A DNA stretch of 64,000 nt from Phycisphaerales bacterium (GTDB taxonomy: Bacteria; Planctomycetota; Phycisphaerae; UBA1845; Fen-1342), in contig JADJXS010000001.1 of the NCBI GenBank assembly GCA_016710275.1, forward strand, positions 620,001 to 684,000, read 5' to 3'. The notes under the pieces are model-generated. The model saw nothing but the letters and a program-made list of their open reading frames with translations. It did not search any database and was not told the origin of the DNA. Below, in pieces: positions 17,658-26,919 of this stretch; the first letter of the stretch is position 1, and every line of letters begins with the position of its first letter. The position numbers and the translations under genes are program-made.

Positions 17658-17868
17658 GGCGGTACTCCTCATCGCTTCCCCCAAGACAGTCTACGCCCCG
17701 GCACCGCCCGGTCTTCATGACATTTTTCGCCGGTGGGCGAAATGTCGAGCGCTTCCGGACCCGGCGGGGGCGCCGTTGTTCTAAGAACAGGGCGGTCCCT
17801 TCGGAAACAGCACTGCCGAGACGGCAGCGGCACCCCATCGCACGCACGATCGCGTTGCGGATATGGCG

Positions 17869-18789
17869 CTAGCGATTCGGCGGCGTGCCCCGTTCGGGGG
17901 TCAGCAGCCGGAAGATCACGGCGTCGAAGCCGCGCAGGTCCACGATGCGATCGGTCGGCAGTCCCGAGCGGGCGAGGCTCACCAGTCGGGCGAATTTGTC
18001 GGCTGCGGGCGCCTCGACGCCGGACTCCTCACCGGGGGGCAACCCCCACTCGATCAGCGCCCCTTCGGACGACCGCAGTCGCAGGCAGCGCGACACGCAG
18101 CCGGGGTGGCGGGCTGCGTCGATGTGGTTGAAGGCGCTGCGCAGCCCCGACAGCGGGCCGCGGTACCAGTCGTGGCGCTCGAAGAAGCTGACCAGCCGCA
18201 GGGCGTTGAACAGATCGGGTGCGCCCCACGCGCCGCCCGGCTCGGGCGCCTGCTGGGCGACGCCCGAGATCAGGAAATAGCCGCTGGCGGCGGCGTCGCG
18301 GTGCGTGAGGCGGTAGCCGCGCAGGGGCAGATGCACGCCGTCGGCGGCGACGGGGTAGGCGGCGTGTTCGTCCAGCACGAGCGCCAGCGGCCGGCGGAAT
18401 TCCGCTTCGATGCGCAGCACGCCATCCGCGGCCAGCGAGGCGCGTTTGACGGTTCGCACCCAGGGGGAGGCCGAGACGATGGCGGCGGCGCGGCGCGCGA
18501 GGTCGGGGTCCTCCGCGCCGATCGCGGTCAGCGGGGCCAGCCCCAGTTGCAGATCCTCCAGGACGAAGCGCCAGGATTCGGCGCCGAGCCAGTCGGGGGG
18601 ATTGACCCACTCGACGTAGTACTGGCGGTTTTCGCCGAGGGCGCGGTAGCGGGTTTCGAGGGCCTGGGCGCCGGCGGCCGCCAGGCCCAATGCCGCCAGC
18701 CAGACGGTCGAGCGCAGCAAGAGCTTCCACGGAAAGGGGCGCGCGGCGGCGGCGGCGGGTCGGGAGCGGCCGCGGGAGGGGCGTTTCAT
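17869..18789 (-). CDS. ftsQ: FtsQ-like cell-division protein
   Basis: Protein of 306 residues with a basic cytoplasmic N-terminus, one membrane segment (about 27-44, LRSTVWLAALGLAAAGAQAL) and an outer domain. The outer domain carries ASPWVRTVKRASLAADGVLRIEAEFRRPLALV, which matches the POTRA-to-beta transition of FtsQ/DivIB (..WVxxVxxxRxxPxxLxIxxxERxPxA). Its ATG overlaps the TGA of ddl in an ATGA arrangement. The ddl-ftsQ order is that of division/cell-wall clusters, which supports the call. Sequence similarity is weak, so the role is inferred from architecture and context. Confidence 0.65.
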   Translation of the reverse strand: MKRPSRGRSRPAAAAARPFPWKLLLRSTVWLAALGLAAAGAQALETRYRALGENRQYYVEWVNPPDWLGAESWRFVLEDLQLGLAPLTAIGAEDPDLARRAAAIVSASPWVRTVKRASLAADGVLRIEAEFRRPLALVLDEHAAYPVAADGVHLPLRGYRLTHRDAAASGYFLISGVAQQAPEPGGAWGAPDLFNALRLVSFFERHDWYRGPLSGLRSAFNHIDAARHPGCVSRCLRLRSSEGALIEWGLPPGEESGVEAPAADKFARLVSLARSGLPTDRIVDLRGFDAVIFRLLTPERGTPPNR

Positions 18790-19742
18790 TCACTGCTCTC
18801 CAGGGCGAGCCGGGCCAGCCGGTCGCACAGTTCGTCAAAGCCGATGCCGGCGCGGGCGGCGGCCTTGGGGGCCAGCGAGTGGCTGGTGAATCCCGGCAGG
18901 GTGTTGGCCTCCAGGAACCAGGGGACGCCGGCGGCGTCCACGATCCAATCGACCCGCGCCAGGTGGCGGCAGCCGAGGCCGGCGAAGAGGGCTTCGCTGC
19001 GGCGCAGCAGCTCCTGCAGCACGGCCGGCGGCAGCGCGTCGAACAGGTATTCGGTGTCGTCAGCCTCGTATTTTGCCCGGAAATCATAGAACTGGGCCCG
19101 CGGGCGGATCACGATGGGCGGCAGGGCGCGACCCTCCAGCACCGCGACGGTGGCCTCCTGCCCGGAGATGAACTGCTCGACGAGGGCCTCGCCGAAGGCG
19201 GCCAGGACGCGCTCGATGGCGGCGAAGACGGCGGGTCGATCGGCGGTTTGCAGCACATGCGTTTCGACGCTGCTGCCGGAGGCGACCGGCTTGACGACCA
19301 GCGGCGCGATCAGATCGGCGGGGGCGGCGGTTCGGAGGGCGGGCCATTCGGGCGAACGGATGTGCCGCCAGGCGGCGGTTTGCGCGCCGCACTGTTGGGC
19401 GATGCGCTTGGCGGCGATCTTGTTCATGGCCAGCGCGGAGGCGGCGGAGCCGGAGCCGGTGAATTTCAGGCCGCGCTGTTCGAGGATGCGCTGCAGCGTG
19501 CCGTCTTCGCCGAATTCGCCGTGCAGGCCGATGAAGATCAGGTCGGCGGGGGCGTCGAGGGCGGAGAGATTGTCGGGGGCGATGTCGGCTTCGAGGACGG
19601 TGTGGCCGCGGCGGCGCAGGGCGGCGGCGATTTCGGTGCCGGATGCGAAGCTGACGGAGCGCTCGGGTCCGGGGCCGCCGCGCAGCAGGGTGATGCGGAG
19701 CGCGCGGGCGGCGGAAGGGGGAGGGTCGGCGGCGGCGTGCAT
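18786..19742 (-). CDS. ddl: D-alanine-D-alanine ligase
   Basis: Protein of 318 residues of the ATP-grasp fold, making the D-Ala-D-Ala dipeptide for peptidoglycan. Visible motifs are LHGEFGEDGTLQ (N-domain), KPVASGSSVE (ATP-grasp loop), RVDWI and LEANTLPGFTSHSLAPKAA (metal and substrate site). ATG 19742 follows a GAGG about 9 nt upstream. It is translationally coupled to the ftsQ-like gene by a 4-nt overlap. Its presence supports a peptidoglycan wall in this organism. Confidence 0.92.
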   Translation of the reverse strand: MHAAADPPPSAARALRITLLRGGPGPERSVSFASGTEIAAALRRRGHTVLEADIAPDNLSALDAPADLIFIGLHGEFGEDGTLQRILEQRGLKFTGSGSAASALAMNKIAAKRIAQQCGAQTAAWRHIRSPEWPALRTAAPADLIAPLVVKPVASGSSVETHVLQTADRPAVFAAIERVLAAFGEALVEQFISGQEATVAVLEGRALPPIVIRPRAQFYDFRAKYEADDTEYLFDALPPAVLQELLRRSEALFAGLGCRHLARVDWIVDAAGVPWFLEANTLPGFTSHSLAPKAAARAGIGFDELCDRLARLALESSE

Positions 19743-19977
19743 CCATGCACCTCAAGCCGCGCGGGGCGCCGCGCGACAGGGGGCATTGTGACGTTTTGCG
19801 GCGTACGTGCAAGGGCGGAGGCTCGGCGGGCTGCCCCGCCGGGTCCGTGGCAGACTCGGCGGGCTGACAGCCGTTCTGACGAAATGCCCGCAGCCCCAAC
19901 GGGGTGTCAGGGATTCGGCTGTCGCGCCCCCTCAGGGCTGAAACGCAGTGCCGCTTGCGTGGCGGGGACCGGCTGGT

Positions 19978-21159
19978 CTATTGCTCCTCCAACAGCCCAG
20001 ACAAGAGATCGGACCAGTAGCCGCTCTCCTCATCCAACGCCGCCGCCGCCGCCACGTGGTCGATGAAGCGGACCAGCAAGTAATCATCCGACAGGCCGGA
20101 CCGAAACGCGGCACCATGGATGAATCCCGGCGGGGCGCCGGAACTGAAGGACTGTTCGCCGCCTCCCCCGAATGAGCTTGCGCAGTTGCCGTCGCACTCA
20201 CAGCACCCGAGGTGGTTTGTGAGTTTGTCCACGAACGCGGCGATGTCAAAGTTGTTGAACTCGCTGTCACAATTCACGTCACCGTGGTAAACGACGCTGT
20301 ATTCAAGGCCGGGAAACAGATTGACATAGTCCGGCAGGCCGTCCGCCGGATCCTCGTCCTGCCATAGCAATGCAATGACAAAGGGGTCGATGTCGTAGTT
20401 GTTGAATGCGCCGTCGTTGTTCATGTCACCGACGCACGGCGTGATTTCCCAGATGTGCTCGGCTGGCGTGTTGCCGTTGTAGTTCACCCCATCGACCCGG
20501 ATCCTCGTGTTGCCGTCCCAATCGTCGCCGTCATGCCAGCCCTCATAGTCCACGACGATCGCGGCGCTCGCGTCCATCATTCCGAGAACCTCGATCGTCG
20601 TGCCGCCCTGGGCGTTGATGAGCGACCCACCGATCAGGAGTCGGCTGTTCTCGGCCATATCGCCCGAGATTAAGATCGAGGGCTCTTCCCAGTCGACCAC
20701 CACGGAGCCGTGGACGACGATCCGTCCTTCCAGGTTCTCGCCGATCGCGATTCTACTCGTGTCGAACATGTCGCCTTCGATGAGAATCGCCGGCTCATCA
20801 TCGGCGGACCTGACCGAGCCCTCGACGCTGATTCTGCCACCGAGGTCTCCCGTAAGCGGAGACTCCCCAGCCAGGATGTTGATTCTTCCGGTCATGTCGC
20901 CGCTGACATAGATCTGCCCGTTGGTGACGAATATTCCCGGTGCGATCTCATCCAGCGAACTGTAATAATTCCCGAATTCGAGCGTACCCTCCAGGCTGCC
21001 GATGAAAATGTTGTTGTCCGCGGTGCTTCCTCCGACCCAGCCGTCCTGCCCGATCGTCTCAATATGCGCGACGCCGTGGAAAGTGGCATCGTCCTCATGC
21101 GCGAGCCACAGCGTGCCGTCAACCCTGCCGATGTCGTCGAGCCGGATCGTGCCGCCCAT
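19978..21159 (-). CDS. C-terminal part of a frameshifted secreted dockerin-like protein
   Basis: The frame gives 393 residues but has no signal peptide and continues sensibly upstream of its first ATG to about 21350 (reading ISITDEEDVSAVFHGELQLL). There it meets the frame of the next entry. It contains repeated segments of the form GxIxxxGSV and two calcium loops (GDMNNDGAFNNYDIDPF and GDVNCDSEFNNFDIAAF). An odd C-terminal stretch after the calcium loops has Cys-Cys-Glu-Cys-Asp-Gly and about 65 further residues. See the frameshift finding: both frames are very likely one gene of about 680 codons. Confidence 0.7.
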   Translation of the reverse strand: MGGTIRLDDIGRVDGTLWLAHEDDATFHGVAHIETIGQDGWVGGSTADNNIFIGSLEGTLEFGNYYSSLDEIAPGIFVTNGQIYVSGDMTGRINILAGESPLTGDLGGRISVEGSVRSADDEPAILIEGDMFDTSRIAIGENLEGRIVVHGSVVVDWEEPSILISGDMAENSRLLIGGSLINAQGGTTIEVLGMMDASAAIVVDYEGWHDGDDWDGNTRIRVDGVNYNGNTPAEHIWEITPCVGDMNNDGAFNNYDIDPFVIALLWQDEDPADGLPDYVNLFPGLEYSVVYHGDVNCDSEFNNFDIAAFVDKLTNHLGCCECDGNCASSFGGGGEQSFSSGAPPGFIHGAAFRSGLSDDYLLVRFIDHVAAAAALDEESGYWSDLLSGLLEEQ

Positions 21160-21284
21160 TCTCAGGTCGCAGACGGCGCCCTCCGCGATGTCGGCGGATC
21201 CGAAGCTGACTTCGGGCGGAGCGGCGCCGGGCGCGATGGACGGCGGCCGGCCGATGGTCAGGGACGTGCCCGCCGGCAGGCCGT

Positions 21285-22001
21285 TCAGCAGTTGCAGTTC
21301 GCCATGAAAGACAGCGGAAACATCCTCCTCATCAGTAATCGAAATCGCCGCCCCTCCTCCAGATCGCCGATGCGGATGAACCCGTCTTGCGTGATACCGT
21401 AGACTGTCAGATTGTCTGTGAGCACGTCCGCCAGGATGGTTCCGCTGTGGTCGTCGTTGATCACGAGCGAGCCGAGCACTTGAACATCGACGACGCCGAG
21501 AATGTCGATCCCGCCATCAATCACGAGCGACGTCAACACGCCGCCCGCGCCGCCGGAGGTCGCTTGCAAGATCAGATCACCTGCGAGAACTCCGGAGATT
21601 CTCGACCCCGCCCCCAAGGATGAGCGGTGATCGCCGGACGGCTGTAGGTCGATCGCTCCCACATTCACAGCCCCTGGTGTGCTCCCCGGTCCTGCGAGCA
21701 CGACCGTGAAATTGGCGCTCGCCGATGCGGTCAACTGCCCCATGCTGGCTGGGGCGGTTCCGCCTGAGTTCTGAACGTATACGGTCCAATCATCGCGACC
21801 AACCAAGAGTTCAACATCCGGCGGATCCGAACCGTTGAACGTCACTTGGAAGTGTGTTCCGTGAACAGGGCTGCCTGAACTCCAAGCCGCACACGCCTTG
21901 AAGTTGCCGCTGCTGACACAGGTGTCCGCGATCGCGAATTGCTGCGCCAACGGAAGCGCAAACACGAGTACCGCTCGTGAGATCAACAGTCCCCTACTCA
22001 A
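21285..22001 (-). CDS. N-terminal part of a frameshifted secreted protein
   Basis: Carries the signal peptide (LLISRAVLVFALPLAQQFAIA) and a beta-rich region with SGVLAGDLILQATSGGAGG. The start is most likely TTG 22001, with AAGGAA about 7 nt upstream; the frame is open to TTG 22022. After TQDGFIRIGDLEEG the frame runs through 20-odd residues of unlike composition and stops at 21285, while the plus-one frame continues with family-like sequence. The break falls at a run of four C (21351-21354, plus strand). One additional base there restores a single frame. Confidence 0.7.
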   Translation of the reverse strand: MSRGLLISRAVLVFALPLAQQFAIADTCVSSGNFKACAAWSSGSPVHGTHFQVTFNGSDPPDVELLVGRDDWTVYVQNSGGTAPASMGQLTASASANFTVVLAGPGSTPGAVNVGAIDLQPSGDHRSSLGAGSRISGVLAGDLILQATSGGAGGVLTSLVIDGGIDILGVVDVQVLGSLVINDDHSGTILADVLTDNLTVYGITQDGFIRIGDLEEGRRFRLLMRRMFPLSFMANCNC

Positions 22002-22025
22002 GGTGGATTCCTTTCGTGTCAAGCG

Positions 22026-22034
22026 TGCTACAAT
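22026..22034 (+). promoter_or_regulatory. Candidate extended -10 box
   Basis: TGCTACAAT, an extended -10 with five of six matches to TATAAT, lies 48 nt before ATG 22082. No good -35 is seen 17 nt upstream, as is common with extended -10 promoters. It sits in the divergent region between two secreted-protein genes. Confidence 0.4.
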
Positions 22035-22081
22035 GGGGCAGCAGTGAGAGTTAGTCTAATTGGGATCGAGGTTATCGGTCA

Positions 22082-22915
22082 ATGGTACGGCACATGGCTC
22101 TTGCTCTAACCGTCATCTGCCCTGTCGGATTGGGCGATGTAGTGACCTATGAAGCCAACGAATCGCCGGTGGATGATGGCTGGGAGATTACCGGGGAATA
22201 CTGCTCGCCCGAGCTTTCGATAGGCGCCGGTCAGTTCTGTCAGCACGTCGCGCTCTGTCCCGGAGACGATCCGCCGGGCGGCCAGTTTATCGCCTATTCG
22301 CGCTCGCTTGCGGACTTTGATGGCGCGCCAACCTTTTTTGCAGAATGGCGCGTCCGGAGCGATGCCCCGCGGACCGAATTGTTTCCTTGGGGGGGCGGGG
22401 CAGCGGTTGGTCTCAGCGGGTTCGGGGGCGTGTACTACAACGCCTACATCGTCAGTGATCGGGTTTGGCTGCGGCGTCACGCGCTGTTGCCCTTTGTGTT
22501 CGTAGACCTCCAGCCGAGCCGGCCACACACGTTTCGGATTGAGCTGGAAGGTGCTGACCGGTATACTTGGTTGATCGATGGCGCAATCGTGGCTACCGGT
22601 ACTCCCGTCGGGCCGTACCCTTCTGCGACGCCGATGTTCGTCTGGCAGGGATATGCTGCTTGGCAATCCAGCACGGTCTGCTGGGACTACATCCGCTACG
22701 GCGACCTCAAGCCGCGGCTGGCCGGCGACGTGAACTGCGACGGCCAGCTGGACCACTTCGACATCGATCCGTTTGTGCTCGCGCTGGTCGATGCGCCGGC
22801 CTATTCCGCGGCGTATCCCGACTGCCCGCTTTCCAACCGCGACATCGACGCCGACGGGGCGCTGACGAACTTCGACATCGACCCCTTCGTCACGCTGCTG
22901 CTCGCCCAACCGTAA
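22082..22915 (+). CDS. Secreted protein with dockerin-like C-terminus
   Basis: Protein of 277 residues. A short signal peptide (LALTVICPVGLGD) is followed by a domain of about 190 residues with features of a concanavalin-like lectin/glucanase fold (FFAEWRVRSD, then RHALLPFVFVDL and HTFRIELEG..YTWLIDGAIVATG). This fold assignment is tentative. The end has two calcium loops (GDVNCDGQLDHFDIDPF and DIDADGALTNFDIDPF). It is divergent from the frameshifted gene and shares its C-terminal module. Confidence 0.75.
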   Translation: MVRHMALALTVICPVGLGDVVTYEANESPVDDGWEITGEYCSPELSIGAGQFCQHVALCPGDDPPGGQFIAYSRSLADFDGAPTFFAEWRVRSDAPRTELFPWGGGAAVGLSGFGGVYYNAYIVSDRVWLRRHALLPFVFVDLQPSRPHTFRIELEGADRYTWLIDGAIVATGTPVGPYPSATPMFVWQGYAAWQSSTVCWDYIRYGDLKPRLAGDVNCDGQLDHFDIDPFVLALVDAPAYSAAYPDCPLSNRDIDADGALTNFDIDPFVTLLLAQP

Positions 22916-22940
22916 ACCCGCCCGCCTCACCCGTGACGCT

Positions 22941-23267
22941 CTATCCGCCAATGGCCGCGGCGGCGGCCTCGACGCCGGCGTGAATCTCGAAGAATCGGCT
23001 CAAGTGCGTCACCTGGAGCAGATTGGCGACAAAGGGCGACGGTGCGGCCAGCGCCACCCGCGCTTCGAGCGTGTTGGCGTAGGCGACCAGCCGCACCAGG
23101 GCGCCCAGCCCGGCCGATGAGACGAAGGTCACGTCGGACAGGTCGAGCACCAGGCGCGTGGAGGCGCCGGTGACGGCGCTGAAGAGGTCGGACAGGCAGT
23201 CGCCGTCGCGGAGGTCGCCCGGGAGCTTCACGATCTGCACTGCGCCCGCGGTTGCGCCGTCGCTCAT
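22941..23267 (-). CDS. STAS-domain protein (anti-sigma factor antagonist type)
   Basis: Protein of 108 residues consisting of one STAS domain. RLVLDLSDVTFVSSAGLGAL is the SpoIIAA/RsbV signature; the second Ser of VSSAGL is the residue that a partner kinase phosphorylates in this family. In the family the unphosphorylated form binds an anti-sigma factor or sensor. No cognate kinase or phosphatase is adjacent. It follows the amine oxidase gene on the same strand after 82 nt. Confidence 0.88.
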   Translation of the reverse strand: MSDGATAGAVQIVKLPGDLRDGDCLSDLFSAVTGASTRLVLDLSDVTFVSSAGLGALVRLVAYANTLEARVALAAPSPFVANLLQVTHLSRFFEIHAGVEAAAAAIGG

Positions 23268-23349
23268 GCGGCGGCCTTTGTGCGGGGCGCTGCGACGGGG
23301 GTGACGCCGTTGCGCGGGTTCACAGTGACGGGGGTCAGCGGGCCGTGGC

Positions 23350-24843
23350 TCACTTCGCGACTCCGTCGCGCTTGGCGATTCGCGCCGCGACGCTGACGCC
23401 GGAGTTCAGCCCGCCTTCCATGTAGCCGGCGAACTTGTAGCAGGTGTGCTCGCCGGCGAAGTGCAGGCGGTTGCCGATGCCCTTGCGCAGCAGCGGGCCG
23501 ACGGTGGTCACTTCGCCCGGAGCGGGGAAGGAGTAGCCGGCCTGCGTCCACGGCTCGCCCGGCCAGTCCATGAAGCGCGACTGCACGAAATTCTCGCCGA
23601 AGCCGGGGAGCACCTTTTCGACGTCGGCCTTGTAGGCGGCGTCGCGGGCGGCTTCGGCCTTGGCGCGGGCGGCCTCGGCCGCCGGTCCGCCGGAGAAGCT
23701 GGTCAGGCAGATTGGGCCGTCGCCTTCCTGTGCGTCGGTCGCGTCCCAGGTCATGTTCATCACGTCGAGATCGGCCAGTGCGTATTGCGAGAGCTTGGCG
23801 TCCAGCCAGTAGCGCTTCTTCACGTTGGCCAGGTACTTCACGTTCACGCCCATCTGCGGCTTGATCGCGTCGGGCAGCCCCGGCTCGAACTTGATCTTCT
23901 TCCAGGTGCCGGGCGGCGTGGCCAGCACCACGTCATCGCACTCGTAGGTGCGGTCGTCCGCGCAGCGCACCTTGCAGCCGCCGCCGTCGACGCGGATGCC
24001 GGTGACGGCCAGGCCGAGCTGGATGCGGTTGGCGCCGATGGCGTCGGCGAGCTTCGTCGCCAGTTGCTGATTCCCGCCTTCGCAGCGGCAGGTCTCGGTG
24101 AGGTTCCAGTAGTCCTTGTTGATGTCGTTGACGGTGCCGCCCTTGATGGTGGCCAGGAAGCCCAGGTAGCTCTGGCGGGCGGTCGGCACGCCGCTGTTGG
24201 CGGTCCACTCGACGGTCATCGCCTTCTTCACCAGGGCGCTGCCTTCGGCGGCGCTGATCCACTCGGCCAGCGAGCGGCGGTCGAGGGACTGCGCGTCGGG
24301 GCTTTCCCACGGCTCATCGGCGTTGATGCGCTCGGCGTCGCCGCTCATCTTGATCTGCAGCGCTTCCAGCTCCTCGTAGACCTGCCCGGCCTCCTCGTCG
24401 CTGAGCAGCTTGCCGTCCAGCCAGACGGGGTAGGAAAGCTCCTCGTCGTCGGTCATCGGCAGCATCTTGAGCTTGAAGCGCTCGGCGTAGGCCTGCCAGG
24501 TGGGGTGGTTGTCGCCGATCAGCTCGGCGCCGCCCTCGATGACGCGGCCGCTGAGCCAGTCGGTGAAGGTCAGTACGCGGCCGCCGATGCGCTTGCGCGC
24601 TTCGACGACGCTGACGTCGTAGCCGGCGGCGATCAGTTCGTGCGCCGCGGCCAGCCCGGCGAACCCGGCGCCGACGACGACGACGCGCTTGGCGCCGCGC
24701 CGCTCCTGCGCCCAGCCGAGGCGGTTGGAGAGCAGCAGGCCGGCTCCGGCCGCCAGCGAGGCGCGCAGCACGTCGCGGCGGGTCAGTTCGTCCATCGGCT
24801 TTCCGTAACGACGCGCCAGGCGCGGAAACAGCGACAGCGACAT
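23350..24843 (-). CDS. Flavin-containing amine oxidase, Tat-exported
   Basis: Protein of 497 residues. An N-terminal TRRDVLRASLAAGAGLLL is a twin-arginine signal about 20 residues in. FAD binding is shown by VVVVGAGFAGLAAAHEL with a following ARKRIGGRV, and by the C-terminal GNRLHFAGEHTCYKFAGYMEG, typical of monoamine oxidase and tryptophan/lysine oxidase relatives. It is expected to oxidise an amine or amino acid outside the cytoplasm, releasing ammonia and peroxide; the substrate is unknown. ATG 24843 has AGGAG about 8 nt upstream. Confidence 0.85.
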   Translation of the reverse strand: MSLSLFPRLARRYGKPMDELTRRDVLRASLAAGAGLLLSNRLGWAQERRGAKRVVVVGAGFAGLAAAHELIAAGYDVSVVEARKRIGGRVLTFTDWLSGRVIEGGAELIGDNHPTWQAYAERFKLKMLPMTDDEELSYPVWLDGKLLSDEEAGQVYEELEALQIKMSGDAERINADEPWESPDAQSLDRRSLAEWISAAEGSALVKKAMTVEWTANSGVPTARQSYLGFLATIKGGTVNDINKDYWNLTETCRCEGGNQQLATKLADAIGANRIQLGLAVTGIRVDGGGCKVRCADDRTYECDDVVLATPPGTWKKIKFEPGLPDAIKPQMGVNVKYLANVKKRYWLDAKLSQYALADLDVMNMTWDATDAQEGDGPICLTSFSGGPAAEAARAKAEAARDAAYKADVEKVLPGFGENFVQSRFMDWPGEPWTQAGYSFPAPGEVTTVGPLLRKGIGNRLHFAGEHTCYKFAGYMEGGLNSGVSVAARIAKRDGVAK

Positions 24844-24945
24844 GCTCAGGCTCCTCAGATGCTTCTGACCCGCCGAAGCGCGACCCGCGCCCCGACGCCG
24901 GATTCATCGGCGGGATGGTACCCTCGGGCGCACCCGCCGACCACG

Positions 24946-26919
24946 TTATTCGCCGAGCTGTGCTAGGGTCCGTTGGGCCAGCTCGCGGCGGTTGCGGGTG
25001 TCGCGCAGCACCTGCGACTCGCGGCCGCCGCCGGTCGGCGGGATCAGCGGCGCGGTGCGCTGCAGGTATTCGCGGTACATGGCCCGCGCTTCGGCGATGC
25101 GGCCCGCAGCGCGGTGCAGCTCGCCCAGGAAGTAGAGACCGTTGAGCGCACCCGGGTCGTTGACGGCGCGGATGGCGTCGAGTGCTCCCTCCAACTCGCG
25201 CTGCGCGTCGGCGTCGCGGCCGGCGCGCTTGTGCAGGACGGCGATGTTCACGGAGTAAAGGGCGACGCGGTAGGGGGCGCTGCGGCGGCCCTGTTCGAAG
25301 ACGGCGATGGCGTCGTCGAAGCGGCCCTGCTTTTCGAGTGCGTTGGCGAGCTGGTCAATCGCCAGGACGAAGTCGGGATATTGGCGCAGGATGTCGCGCA
25401 GCGGCCTTTCGGCCGCTTCGGGGCGGCCGTCCTGAATCGCCAGCATGGCGGCGATCACGATCTGGTTGGTCACGAGGGGGTTCAATTGGGCGGCGCGCTC
25501 GATCGCGGCGACGGCTTCGGCGATGCGGCCGCTCTGGCGATAGACCTCGCCCAGTTCGGTCCAGGCTTTGGCGGAGTTCGGGTCGGCGCGGGTCGCCGCC
25601 TCCCAGAGCGCGGTGTCGGTGCTCCACACCGGCACATAGATCGCCGCACGGATGGAGAACAGGATTGCGACCGCTGCGCCGATCGCGGCGACGTGCCGAC
25701 CGGCGCCGGGGCTGCGGCGACTCAGCAGGTCGCGCGCGGCGGTGGCCAGCGCCAGCATGGCCCCGAAGATCGAGAGATAGAGGTAGCGGTCGTGCACCAT
25801 GTCCTCGCGCAGGAAGACGCGCGTGTTGAGTGCCAGGGCGATCGGCAGCAGGAACCAGAGGCCGGCGAGGCGGTAGAGCGGGTTGCGACGGCCGGCCCAC
25901 CACAGCGCGACGCCGATCGCCAGCAGCGGTGCTCCGGGCGCAATGCCCAGCAGTGCTTCCACGCCGGCCGGATCGAGCGGGCGCAGCGAGTACATCGGGG
26001 CCAGCCAAAGCGGGAAGAGTGCCTGCCGCAGGTAGAAAAGCAGCACGAAGGGTGCGCTCAGGATCATTGATCCGACCGACACGGCGTCAGGCGGCGTCAG
26101 AACCGACCAGCCCACGATGGCGCCGCGCACCGACAGAAACAGCGCCGCCAGCGCGGCGAAGGGGATCGTCGCCAGTACGGCGCTTCGCAGGGCGGATCCG
26201 GTGGAGTGACGATCGGCGAGGCGCAGGATCAGCTCGGTGAGTGCCACGGCGGCCGGATAGAAGATGGCGCTCTCTTTGCAGCCCTGTCCGAGCAGGTAGA
26301 GCAGGACGGACGCCGACCACAGAAGCGCCCCGCCGCCGCGCAGCGGCCGCGTGCGGGCCGCGAGATAGACGAGATAGGAGCCGAGCAGCAGGCAGGTCAT
26401 CAGCGGATCGGGGATGGCGGCGATCCAGACGACGGACTCGACGTGCGCGGGGTGCGCGGCGAAGAGCAGGGCCGTCGCCGTTGCGATGGGCCAGCCGGCG
26501 GCGAAGCGCAGGGTCGTTGCGTATACCAGCAGGCTGGCGGCCCAGTGCAGCAGCACGCAGACGACGTGCCAGCCGGCGGGGTCATTCGCGAATGCGCGAT
26601 GGCACATGGCCTTGACGAAGACGGTCGTCGGCCGCCAGTAGTTGCTCCAGGTCTGCTCGCGATACCCCTTGAAGGCCCACACGTCGGAGGTGAGCGCCTT
26701 CCACAGAAGCGCGGGGTCCTGGATCAGGCGGTTCTGAAGAATCTCGTAGTTGTCGTCGTATACGAAGCTTGCCCGCGGCGCGGCCCAATAGGCGATCAGC
26801 ACGACCAGCGTCACGCCCGCCGCGGTCAGCAGGTGGGATCGTGCCGATGGCGGCGTGATCGGCGCGGCGGCGGGCGGTGCGGTGCGGTTGCGCGGCTCGG
26901 CTCTGCGCGGACGGCTCAT
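24946..26919 (-). CDS. Polytopic membrane protein with C-terminal TPR repeats (TMTC/PMT-like)
   Basis: Protein of about 657 residues. The N-terminal half has some 10-12 membrane segments and an early acidic loop motif (SFVYDDNYEIL) like that of protein-O-mannosyl and TMTC-type glycosyltransferases, where the Asp-Asp is catalytic. The C-terminal part (about 440-640) holds at least four TPR units. ATG 26919 has a perfect AGGAGG 7 nt upstream and overlaps the upstream stop codon (ATGA). It is the last gene of a coupled three-gene set. A paralogue lies at 58265-60568. Its role is probably transfer of a sugar from a lipid carrier to exported proteins; this is inferred. Confidence 0.75.
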   Translation of the reverse strand: MSRPRRAEPRNRTAPPAAAPITPPSARSHLLTAAGVTLVVLIAYWAAPRASFVYDDNYEILQNRLIQDPALLWKALTSDVWAFKGYREQTWSNYWRPTTVFVKAMCHRAFANDPAGWHVVCVLLHWAASLLVYATTLRFAAGWPIATATALLFAAHPAHVESVVWIAAIPDPLMTCLLLGSYLVYLAARTRPLRGGGALLWSASVLLYLLGQGCKESAIFYPAAVALTELILRLADRHSTGSALRSAVLATIPFAALAALFLSVRGAIVGWSVLTPPDAVSVGSMILSAPFVLLFYLRQALFPLWLAPMYSLRPLDPAGVEALLGIAPGAPLLAIGVALWWAGRRNPLYRLAGLWFLLPIALALNTRVFLREDMVHDRYLYLSIFGAMLALATAARDLLSRRSPGAGRHVAAIGAAVAILFSIRAAIYVPVWSTDTALWEAATRADPNSAKAWTELGEVYRQSGRIAEAVAAIERAAQLNPLVTNQIVIAAMLAIQDGRPEAAERPLRDILRQYPDFVLAIDQLANALEKQGRFDDAIAVFEQGRRSAPYRVALYSVNIAVLHKRAGRDADAQRELEGALDAIRAVNDPGALNGLYFLGELHRAAGRIAEARAMYREYLQRTAPLIPPTGGGRESQVLRDTRNRRELAQRTLAQLGE

